A stretch of DNA of 53,154 nt, taken from positions 1-53,154 of the forward strand of contig PLOG01000163.1 of NCBI GenBank assembly GCA_003142935.1, in the 5' to 3' direction. A program made the translations under genes and the position numbers. The DNA is from Acidobacteriaceae bacterium. GTDB lineage: Bacteria; Acidobacteriota; Terriglobia; Terriglobales; Acidobacteriaceae. How positions within the stretch are numbered: position 1 is the first letter of the stretch; each line of letters begins with the position of its first letter. The notes beneath the pieces are model-generated. The model was not told the origin of the DNA. It did no database searches and was given only the letters and a program-made list of their open reading frames with translations. Below, one piece after another: positions 36,478 to 45,200 of the stretch.

Positions 36478-36550
36478 GGAGAATCTCCTTTGAAAGTGGT
36501 GATTCTCCAAGTATCGAGTTCAGTTATGTTGCGAGCAAACTGCCACCAGA

Positions 36551-37129
36551 TCAACAGGAGAGCTTGTGGTCGCCTTCTACACAACATAACTTCAAAAGCA
36601 ACATAACTCTCCGTGTTCCACTCCGAAACGAATGAACTCCGGTGTTCAGGGCCAGCATCGCCCTACCGACGGACCATGGTCGTGGCCGCGCCTGTTTGGA
36701 CCACACAAGGTAGAGAACGGCGGTCACAATGAGGCCATGGTCGACAAAGAACTGCACTGTCGTGAAGGAGGAAAAGGATTCCGAGAGGTCAGGTGTGAGC
36801 AGTGCCATCGAAGTTCCGGACAATGCGCCATAATAAGCCAGATCGACGATTGCCTGGTTGAGGGTGAATAACGCAATAATAACAAGACACAGCGTGACAT
36901 CGCAGAGTTCCAAAGGAAGGTGATCTGGAAACGTAAGATGGCCGTGTGAGGCAAGATATCGGTAATACAGAGCTGAGTCCAACAGAAGTATGGTTGCCAG
37001 GCCAACTCGCAGCCATCTGAATCCGGGCGAGAGCTTTCGCTGGACTGTCGCAAGAATAGCTGTAAGAAGAGCGACCGCGCCGAGGATGGCAAGGTGCGCC
37101 GGTCCAAGAAGATGGAAATCGGTTGGCAT
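36551..37129 (-). pseudogene. TIGR02206/YwaF-like membrane protein, 3' end cut off beside the RIT element
   Basis: From MPTDFHLLGPAHLAILGAVA the protein shows several membrane helices and the family core HLPLELCDVTLCLVIIALFT, DLAYYGALSGTSMALLTPDL and GLIVTAVLYLVWSKQARPRP. After GRAMLALN (about base 36645) the sequence turns into basic, non-membrane text and runs through the RIT right end. Full-length members are ~230 residues with further helices, so about a third is missing. The function of the family is unknown. Truncation close to the RIT boundary (36607) suggests insertion followed by a small deletion. Confidence 0.75.
36597..36607 (-). repeat. right terminal inverted repeat of the RIT element
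   Basis: AGCAACATAAC is the exact inverted copy of 33084-33094 and ends the element on the right. Confidence 0.85.
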
Positions 37130-37164
37130 GACCAAGCTGAACTACTGCAATATCGAATCTTCTA

Positions 37165-37208
37165 TGGTTGGAGCGGAGGGATTCGAACCCGCCCCTTTGC
37201 TCCCAAAC
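37165..37208 (-). other. 3' half of a tRNA gene, probably tRNA-Pro(UGG), att-site remnant
   Basis: On the minus strand GTTTGGGAGC (anticodon TGG in a TTTGGGA loop) leads into GGGTTCGAATCCC (T-arm) and CGCTCCAACCA with encoded CCA. The T-stem has one C-T mismatch, and nothing upstream resembles a D-arm or the first acceptor strand. It is therefore a fragment, not a functional tRNA. It lies close to the RIT element and the truncated membrane gene and probably marks an old integration into a tRNA gene. Isotype assignment rests on the anticodon loop only. Confidence 0.65.
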
Positions 37209-37262
37209 AGCTCAGATCGCTTATGGAAGTCTGCTGGAATTGAGAGATTGTAAGCGGACGAG

Positions 37263-38270
37263 TCAGAACTGGTATCCGGGCTTGAGTTCGCAGCGGTAGA
37301 TGGTGGTCGTTTCCTCCTCGATGTTGGTTCTGGCCGTGCAGGTTGCCCAGCTCAGGTAGAGTTTCGGCCCAAGCGGAAAGACCATGGGCGCGCCGTCGAT
37401 CTCGGCCTCAAGACTCACTCCCTCCTGCGTTGCAGGCAAGGTGAAGCTGAGCGCTCGCCCAAATACAACAGGATAAAACTCACGCACATTTGACATGATC
37501 GAAGTATGAATGACCTCAGCTTCCACTAGAAATGTGGCCGTATCCGACCAATTCAAAGCGGAGACGCTGATCTTGCGACCACCACGCCGGAAGCCGCTCG
37601 AATCAATCCGCGTAAAGGGGCAGGGCCCGGCAATGCACGAAACTCTCACATTGCCGAATTCATTGTCGACACCGGCGTCCAACGATAAGGTGGCGGTTGA
37701 AGCCTTCCAATTTCCATGCGGGGAGCAGGGGGACTGACGATCACAGGGGACGTCTCCTTGATTCACGACTTGAAAGGTCTTGACCGCACTGCCGATATTC
37801 ACTTTCGTCGGGGAGTTGACCGTATATCTCACCCTGATGTTGGACGCCACAATCAGCGGGCTACCGAGACTTGCGGCGGTCTGTTCAGGCTTGGGGACCA
37901 TCGCCGCGATGTACAGTTTTTTAGCGGCCAACCGAAAACCGGATGGGAGTTTGATATCGAAGGGTTCGTAGTTAGGATGCGAAAAACTTAGAGTCACGGG
38001 TTGCCCTGGCCAAATGCCTGTGTGAAATGCGAGGTTAAAGTATCCCGAAGCATTCGAATGCGTGGTAGCGCTTGTGGCCCCGTCCGATGCAGTGACCACA
38101 ACTTCTGAGATCGGCAACTCCCTCCTGCTATCGTCTTCTCGACGGATCACAGCGCCTTCAATTCTCATCGTTCCCGCGCTCCAGCGATGCATTCGCACCA
38201 CGAGCGCAATGGCTGTTGCGCCTGCAATGACTCCGATGATGGTCCAGACGAGGACCTGTCTCCGCTTCAT
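37263..38270 (-). CDS. membrane-anchored protein with carboxypeptidase-regulatory-like domain
   Basis: From the ATG at 38270 the protein has 335 residues. An N-terminal membrane helix (VLVWTIIGVIAGATAIALVV) anchors an extracytoplasmic part. Residues ~35-110 form a CarboxypepD_reg-like beta-sandwich (RIEGAVIRREDDSRRELPIS, EVVVTASDGATSATTHSNAS, GYFNLAFHTGIWPGQPVTLS). The rest is beta-rich with paired cysteines (CDRQSPC, CIAGPC, CTAR...RCEL) that could form disulfides. I do not recognise a catalytic domain. Similar stand-alone proteins are common and unannotated in Acidobacteriota. Confidence 0.7.
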   Translation of the reverse strand: MKRRQVLVWTIIGVIAGATAIALVVRMHRWSAGTMRIEGAVIRREDDSRRELPISEVVVTASDGATSATTHSNASGYFNLAFHTGIWPGQPVTLSFSHPNYEPFDIKLPSGFRLAAKKLYIAAMVPKPEQTAASLGSPLIVASNIRVRYTVNSPTKVNIGSAVKTFQVVNQGDVPCDRQSPCSPHGNWKASTATLSLDAGVDNEFGNVRVSCIAGPCPFTRIDSSGFRRGGRKISVSALNWSDTATFLVEAEVIHTSIMSNVREFYPVVFGRALSFTLPATQEGVSLEAEIDGAPMVFPLGPKLYLSWATCTARTNIEEETTTIYRCELKPGYQF

Positions 38271-38598
38271 TTCACTTCCACCAATATCGCCCACTACAAA
38301 TTGGTTTGACGCATCTTTGGCTCAATTTGCTGTCCTGAGATCTATGGGGAATAGAATTAATGCCGTGCATATTCAAGAAATTACAAACCGGAACATGACC
38401 GTAAGTTGTTGATTCTACCTTGGAAATAAACGATTTACCACGCACTTCTTGCACTCGCTCATCTTCAATTCATTTTCCCGCATCCAAATCACAGGCAACC
38501 GAAATTGGTTCCGGCTCGAAAGCGAATACCCTTGCAAGATGAGCAAGTGGCAAGACGAATACATGCCTGGAATCGATACGTGAGACCGAATTTACAAA

Positions 38599-39999
38599 AT
38601 GAAACTGCCGCAGGTCTGGAGAATCGTTCACGGTCGAGACGGTGAGAATACCCGCCGCAAATTGTTGCGCCAAATGGCTTGCATCTCTTTCGGCCTGCCG
38701 CTCGCACAGGCGAGGGCGCTGCTTTTTCTTAACCAGGTGGCCGCACAATCGGAGAAGACGCCGCCGCATATACTTCCCGCGGCTCCTCCCCAGCCAACTT
38801 CTCTTTCGCCTCAGGATGAGCAATTCCTGAACGAACTCGAACACCGAAATTTCCTCTATTTCTGGGAGCAAGCCAACCCACAGACTGGATTGGTCAAAGA
38901 TCGCTGCAGCATTCGCACCAAGGAAGCGAATACAGTGTCGAGCATTGCGTCGACCGGTTTTGGCTTGACAGCGATCTGCATCGGCGAAGAGCGGGGCTTT
39001 GTGAGCCATGCTGAGGCGCGGTTGCGAGTGGCCGCTTCGCTGACATTCTTGTGGCACAAGTTGCCTACTCATCGTGGGTTCTTCTATCACTTCGCCAATA
39101 TTAATACGGGTGAAAGGATTTGGGATTCGGAGGTCTCGTCCGTGGATACGGCGATACTGCTCTGCGGCGTATTGACCTGCCGCCAGCATTTTCAGGACGA
39201 AACGATCACACAACTGGCACATGCAATCTTTGATCGCGTGGACTGGACATGGTTGTCAGAGGACACAGCCCTGCTGCCCCAGGGGTGGACGCCTGAGTTC
39301 GGCTTCCTGTCTTCCAAGTGGGACTTCTACAGCGAATTGATGATGATGTATCTGCTGGGGTTGGGGTCCTCCTCGCACCCGCTGCGGCGGGAGGCTTGGT
39401 CCACTTGGAAGCGGACTGTCTTTGAATACGACGGGTTGCGATACGTGGGCTCGTTCGCGCCGCTCTTTGTCCATCAGTATTCCCAGGCATGGTTCGACTT
39501 CCGCCACAAACGGGATCATTACACGGACTATTTCGAGAACTCGGTCATCGCAACAGATGTGCATCGCCGATTTTGTTTGGAATTGAATGAGCAATTTTCC
39601 GACTACAGTAACGCACTCTGGGGCATTACTGCCTCGGACTCCGATAAAGGCTATGTGATTTGGGGTGGGCCGCCGGCCATGGGACCGATCGACGGAACCA
39701 TCGTTCCAGCTGCGACTGGAGGCTCATTGCCGTTTCTGCCGGACGCAACCATGCGGGTACTGAGAACAATTCATGACCACTACCCCGACGCATGGAGCCG
39801 CTATGGCTTTGTGGATGCTTTCAATCCGTTGAAGAACTGGTATGACACAGACGTGATCGGCATTGACACCGGAATTACCATGCTGATGGCAGAAAACGCG
39901 CGCACCGGATTTGTCTGGGACACTTTTATGAGAAACCCGGAGGCACAACGTGGAATGGCGATCGCAGGCTTCAAGACCTATAACCCCATCATCTCTTAG
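38599..39999 (+). CDS. GH144-like (glycoamylase domain) exported glucanase
   Basis: The 466-residue protein begins with a basic N-terminus (RRKLLRQMACISFGLPLAQA) that could be a twin-arginine or Sec signal. It continues as an (alpha/alpha)6 domain of the glycoamylase/GH144 family: FLNELEHRNFLYFWEQANPQ, IASTGFGLTAICIGEERGFV, GFFYHFANINTGERIWDSEV, SSVDTAILLCGVLTCRQHF, LFVHQYSQAWFDFRHKRDHY, WGGPPAMGPIDGTIVPAATG and the final AIAGFKTYNP. Characterised GH144 enzymes are endo-beta-1,2-glucanases. The adjacent ABC exporter, cyclic-glucan-synthase-like gene and GH3 gene support a beta-1,2-glucan role, although other glucans cannot be excluded. Confidence 0.85.
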   Translation: MKLPQVWRIVHGRDGENTRRKLLRQMACISFGLPLAQARALLFLNQVAAQSEKTPPHILPAAPPQPTSLSPQDEQFLNELEHRNFLYFWEQANPQTGLVKDRCSIRTKEANTVSSIASTGFGLTAICIGEERGFVSHAEARLRVAASLTFLWHKLPTHRGFFYHFANINTGERIWDSEVSSVDTAILLCGVLTCRQHFQDETITQLAHAIFDRVDWTWLSEDTALLPQGWTPEFGFLSSKWDFYSELMMMYLLGLGSSSHPLRREAWSTWKRTVFEYDGLRYVGSFAPLFVHQYSQAWFDFRHKRDHYTDYFENSVIATDVHRRFCLELNEQFSDYSNALWGITASDSDKGYVIWGGPPAMGPIDGTIVPAATGGSLPFLPDATMRVLRTIHDHYPDAWSRYGFVDAFNPLKNWYDTDVIGIDTGITMLMAENARTGFVWDTFMRNPEAQRGMAIAGFKTYNPIIS

Positions 40000-40413
40000 A
40001 TTCGGTACTTGTAACCCACCGATCAGAATTGACCAGATTGTCGTGAGGACAAGTGGATTAAATGAGGAGTCTGCCCTAATTCCGGAGCAAAGGCTATGAG
40101 ATTTGAGCGGGCGGCCGGGACCCTCGATTTCCATTTCAGGACCCTGTCGCCCTTCTGAAACCAATGTTTCGACGAGGAATCAGATCGCGATAAAGCCGGC
40201 CGGCTCGATCTTTCAGTGCCGCGGGGCTCTCTGCATCCGGGCATCTTCGCCGCCGCGGCAAACAACGATGCGCCGCCAATGCGCGGCGAATCTCATGCCC
40301 ACGGAAATGTGGAGCCGCCGGCAGTAGCTCGTCGCGGAGATATTGGCTTGGGAACCAACCACGCGACCGGTGAATGGCGTATCGGCCACCCCCGGCGGAA
40401 TCCTGGGGGGTGC
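40000..40413. other. gene-free stretch before the ABC transporter gene
   Basis: No separate gene is seen. The transporter frame is open back to a GTG at 40216, but the N-terminal extension is low in hydrophobicity and rich in Gly, Ala and Pro. I placed the start at 40414. Confidence 0.45.
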
Positions 40414-42285
40414 ATGTCCCGAACCGTGAATGACGTGAAGCTGGCCGGCGAGTCCAGCGAGCGAGAAGCCGATCAACCGCAAAGCCCCAGCAACGCCTGG
40501 GGCGACCGCCTTCGCGCGCTCAAGAACGTGCCTGCGGTCCTCCACTTTGTTTGGGAGTCCGGACCCTCGGTCGTCTCCTGGAACATCGCCCTCCGCGTCC
40601 TGGTTGCCTTCCTGCCCGTCGGCATAGGCATTGTCGGCCGCTTTATCATCGACGGCGTCAACAATGTTCGCTTGCACCGGCCATTGCCCCAACACTTCTG
40701 GTGGCTGGTCGCCACGGAAATGGCGCTAGCGGTGCTTATAGGCATCCTTTCGCGTGCGGTCGACTACTTCGACAGCCTGCTCGCTGACCGCTACACCCAT
40801 CACGTGAGCGTCGAGGTCATGCGGAAGGCTGCATCTCTCGACGTCACCGTTTACGAGGATCCCGTCTTCTACGATCGCCTCGAGCGCGCCCGCGTGCAGG
40901 CCACTGACCGGCTGGCCATGATCCAACAGATGGGTAGGCTCATCCAGCTGACCGTGACCGCCGTCGCATTCTCGGCCGTGCTCATCCGGTACTCTCCTTT
41001 CCTGCTCTTGCTACTCGTTGCCGGCATAATCCCCGCGTTCCTCGGTGAAAGCCACTTTGCCTTTCTCACCTACGCCAAGAACTTCCACCAGACACCCTGG
41101 CGCCGCCAGATGGATTACCTGCGTCAGGTGGGCGGCAGCAAAGAGGCTGCCAAGGAACTCAAGCTCTTCAACCTAAGCGACTATCTAACGAAGCGCTTTA
41201 CGGGACTTTCCCAACGGATCTACGAAGAAAACGTGGCCCTCAACCGCCGCCGCCTTTTCTGGGGCGGCCTGCTGGCAATCCTCGGCCAGCTCGGCTACTA
41301 CGGCGCCTATGGCTACAGCATCTACCGCACCATTCAAGGGCGCTACAGCATTGGCGACCTCACCCTCATCACGACTGCCATCATGCAATCCATGGCCAGT
41401 ATTCAGCAAGCTTTCTCCACTGCATCCGGCGTGGCCGACCAGGCTCTCTTCCTCACCGATCTGCTTGCGTTCTTTGAGATGAAGCCGCGGGTCGAATCCA
41501 AGGCCGGCGGCCTTCCTGCGCCCAATCCGGTCCTGCGCGGCTTCGAATTCCGAAATGTCTCGTTCGTCTATCCCGGCACCGACCGGCCCATCCTCAAAGA
41601 CTTCAATTTCACGCTCAACCCCGGGGACCGTGTGGCTCTGATTGGCGAAAATGGTCAAGGTAAGACCACCGTGGTCAAGCTAATAACGCGTCTCTACGAT
41701 CCAACCGAGGGCCAGATTCTGCTTGACGGTGTCGATCTTCGCGAATATGACCTGGCCGCCCTGCACTCCGAAATTGGCGTGATCTTTCAAGACTTCATGC
41801 GATATGAAATGACCGCCCGTGAGAATATTGCCGTCGGCCGCATCGAAGTGCCGCACGCGCAAGAAGAGATTGAATACGCCGCGGACAAAAGCCTTGCAGC
41901 CGGAGTCATTGCCACACTGGCTGGCGGCTACGACCAGATGCTTGGCCGCCGTTTTGATGGCGGTGTCGACCTGTCCGGCGGAGAATGGCAGAAGCTGGCT
42001 CTGGCCCGCGCCTACCTCCGCGACGCACAGTTGCTCATTCTCGACGAACCGACCGCTGCGCTCGATGCCCGCAGCGAATTCGAAGTCTTCGAGCGTTTCG
42101 CCGAGCTCACCTACGGCAAAATGGCGCTCCTTATTTCCCATCGCTTTTCCACCGTCCGCATGGCCGACAGCATCGTTGTGCTGGAAGGTGGCCGCCTGGT
42201 GGAAAAGGGTAGCCACAATGAACTGGTGGCGCTCGGCGGCCGCTACGCTGCCATGTTCGAGATGCAAGCCGCAAGTTACCGATGA
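40414..42285 (+). CDS. ABC transporter, fused permease/ATPase (NdvA/MsbA type)
   Basis: The 623-residue half-transporter starts at the ATG at 40414 with a G-rich stretch upstream. A membrane domain with about six helices (IALRVLVAFLPVGIGIVGRF, LLLLLVAGIIPAFLGESHF) is followed by the ATPase: Walker A GENGQGKTT, Q-loop VIFQDF, signature LSGGE, Walker B LLILDEPTAALD and the H-loop LLISHRFSTV, all intact. It would work as a homodimer exporting a substrate across the inner membrane. Six bases separate it from the cyclic beta-1,2-glucan synthase-like gene, as with ndvA/chvA, so cyclic or linear beta-1,2-glucan is the likely cargo. Confidence 0.88.
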   Translation: MSRTVNDVKLAGESSEREADQPQSPSNAWGDRLRALKNVPAVLHFVWESGPSVVSWNIALRVLVAFLPVGIGIVGRFIIDGVNNVRLHRPLPQHFWWLVATEMALAVLIGILSRAVDYFDSLLADRYTHHVSVEVMRKAASLDVTVYEDPVFYDRLERARVQATDRLAMIQQMGRLIQLTVTAVAFSAVLIRYSPFLLLLLVAGIIPAFLGESHFAFLTYAKNFHQTPWRRQMDYLRQVGGSKEAAKELKLFNLSDYLTKRFTGLSQRIYEENVALNRRRLFWGGLLAILGQLGYYGAYGYSIYRTIQGRYSIGDLTLITTAIMQSMASIQQAFSTASGVADQALFLTDLLAFFEMKPRVESKAGGLPAPNPVLRGFEFRNVSFVYPGTDRPILKDFNFTLNPGDRVALIGENGQGKTTVVKLITRLYDPTEGQILLDGVDLREYDLAALHSEIGVIFQDFMRYEMTARENIAVGRIEVPHAQEEIEYAADKSLAAGVIATLAGGYDQMLGRRFDGGVDLSGGEWQKLALARAYLRDAQLLILDEPTAALDARSEFEVFERFAELTYGKMALLISHRFSTVRMADSIVVLEGGRLVEKGSHNELVALGGRYAAMFEMQAASYR

Positions 42286-42291
42286 GCCCCG

Positions 42292-45200
42292 ATGACTGAT
42301 TCCTCCGCAATTCTGAATCCGCAGCAACTGCTCGCCGGCCAATTGCTCGAACATCTTCACGACGCCGCGCGCACCGCGGCATCATGGGATGTTATGCACC
42401 GGCCCAACACCGCCAGCACTTTCCCAGTGCGGGTGCGCGCCGCTCAAAAAGCACTCAGACTGTTAGAAACGAACCTGGCCTCGCTTCCCATCGCAGATAC
42501 GGCAGTCGGAGACGCTTACTCGACCTCCCAAAGCTCTGCGTTGCTCGAGTTGCGGGAAAATTTTCGCCTGCTTCGATCTGTCATTACCGGCGTGTCCGAT
42601 AGCCCTCGGGTCGTGGCCAAACTGCCGCGCATCGTCCGCGATGCGCAACCAGACGAACCCCGTGTTGCCGCCTCGGCCGAGATCTACCTCCGCGCCGTCG
42701 ATGGAGATTTTTCGGCATCGACCTTTGGCACATTCATTTCCGAATTGCAGACGTACGAAGCTCTCGTTGTGGGAGAACTGTGGAGCATCTCAAGCTTCCT
42801 TAAGTTCGCGCTGCTCGAATCGTTGCTGGCCGAAACACGCACTCTGATGCCCTCATCCGTCGCCGCTCAGCAGCCTCTGATCTCAGTCCGCCTCAGGAGC
42901 CTGCGCTCCATCAACCATGCCGACTGGGTCTCCCTCATTGAGCCGCTCATCGTTTTCGATGCCACCCTCCGCCAGGACCCCGCGGAGACCTACGGACGCA
43001 TGGACTTCGAAAGCCGCGAAGCCTATCGCACGCGCGTCGCATTCATCGCCCGGCATTCCGATTACAACGAGTCCAAGATTGCACTTACAGCCCTTGAGCT
43101 TGCCCGGGAAGCTATCCATCTCCCGTCGGAAGACCCACGCATTCACCAGCGCCGTATCCACGTCGGATATTACCTCATAGACAAGGGACTGCCCCAACTC
43201 GCCGCACTGGCCGGGTTTCACCCACCGCTCATCGACCGTGTCCGCAGGGTCATTCGCGCTCTGGCCGACGACTTCTACATCATCGGCATCGAGCTCATCA
43301 CCATCTTCTTCATTGCCGCCGCCCTCTTCCCCCTGTTGCCCAGCTACTCCGTCAGCGCCTTGGCCATTGCCTTTGCCCTCATGCTAATTCCCGTCATGCA
43401 GGACGCCGTCGATCTGGTCAACAACATTGTCACTGCCATTTTTGGCCCACAGCCGCTACCCAAGCTCGACTTCAGCGAAAGCATCCCTCTCGAATGCGCC
43501 ACCTTGGTTGCCGTGCCTGCCCTGCTGCTGAACGAAGAGCAGGTGCGCAAACTGGTTACCGATCTTGAAGTCCGTTTTCTCGCCAACCGTGACCCGCACT
43601 TGCATTTTGCCCTACTCACTGACTTGCCGGACTCTCGAACTAAACCCCACGAAAACGACTCTCACCCTCTTGTCGAACTCGCCATCCAACTCATCGACGA
43701 GCTCAATGCCAAGTACACCTCGCCCAAATGCGGCTCCTTCCTCCTTCTCCATCGCCGTCGCATCTTCAACACACGACAGGGCGTGTGGATGGGTTGGGAA
43801 CGCAAGCGAGGCAAGCTCCTGGATCTGAACAAGCTCCTCGTCGGCGACTGCGACGCGTTCCCCATCAAAGCCGGCCGTCTCGATGCTCTTGGCCGGGTTC
43901 GCTATGTTCTCACCCTGGACTCCGACACAGAGCTTCCTCGCGACACCGCCGCGAAACTGATCGGCGCCATCGCGCACCCGCTCAACCAAGCGGTCATTGA
44001 CCCCAGGCTGCGCATTGTCACTTCGGGCTACGGCATCCTGCAGCCGCGAGTGGGCGTCTCTGTTCAGTCCGCGTCACGCTCACGCCTGGCGGCCATTTAC
44101 TCCGGCCAAAGCGGCTTTGACATTTACACACGCGCTGTTTCCGACGCCTACCAGGACCTCTTTGGCGAGGGCAGTTTCACCGGCAAAGGTATCTATGAAG
44201 TCGCAGTCTTCCATGCCGTGCTCGAACGCCGCTTCCCGCGCAACGCCCTGCTCAGCCACGACCTCATCGAGGGCGCCTACACGCGTGCGGGACTAGCCAC
44301 CGATATCGAACTCATCGATGATTACCCATCGCACTACAGTGCCTATACCCGCCGCAAGCATCGCTGGGTGCGCGGCGATTGGCAGATCGTGCAGTGGATG
44401 TTCCCGCGCGTCCCGGAGGAGTCTGGCCGTTGGGTACCCAACCCCATCTCTGTGATCTCCCGCTGGAAAATCTTCGACAACCTGCGCCGTTCTCTCGTCG
44501 AGCCCTTCACCTTCACTCTGTTCGTTGCCGGTTGGCTCGGCCTGCCGGGCGGTCCGCTTTATTGGACCGTTGTTCTGCTCCTCTTGCTCATTTTTCCGGC
44601 TTTCGTCGTGCTCGGCTTCGGCCTTGGCGGCGCGCTCGTGAGCGACAAGCAAGGCCGTGTCAGCGAGGCATTCTCCTGCTTTTGGACGGAGTTGCTCGTT
44701 GCTCTCCTCAACCTTATATTTCTCCCTCACCAGACACTGCTCTCGCTCGATGCCATCGTCCGCTCTCTCGTCCGGCGGCTCATCACGGGGAAGCGTCTTC
44801 TTGAATGGGAGACGGCGGCCCAGACTGAATCCCAATCCTCCAGCCGCACTCCGGTCGACCGTTATCTCGCCCTTATTCCATACGTCGCTTTCGGTTTGTC
44901 CATCCTCGTCTACTTCTTTGCGCCGCAAAGGGACGCAATCCTGTTCGCCGCGCCCACCCTCCTGCTCTGGGCCCTTAGCGGTATGGTCACTGTGTGGCTC
45001 AACAAACCTCAGCGTGAAGAGCGCCAGCGCCTGGGTCCCGCCGAAGAAGTCTTCCTGCTCGCCCACGCTCTCCGCATCTGGCGCTACTTTCACCAGTTCG
45101 GAGGCGAGCGCCACAACCACCTGATCCCTGACAATGTTGAGGAAGATGGGCTCTACGAATCCGCCCGCGTCTCGCCCACAAACCTTGGCCTTCTGCTCAA

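Larger units (their letters stand above)
33084..36607 (-). mobile_element. RIT element (recombinase in trio), 3524 bp
   Basis: Three tyrosine recombinase genes lie head to tail with overlapping ends (4 and 8 bases) on the minus strand, bounded by perfect 11-bp inverted repeats GTTATGTTGCT. Further GTTATGTTG-type copies lie inside each end: near 33142 and 33183 on the left, and near 36521 and 36591 on the right. This gene order, length and repeat structure are those of RIT elements. No clear target duplication is seen (left flank ends CCTCCC, right flank begins TCTCCG). The middle gene has a premature TGA, so the copy may not be mobile. Confidence 0.88.
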
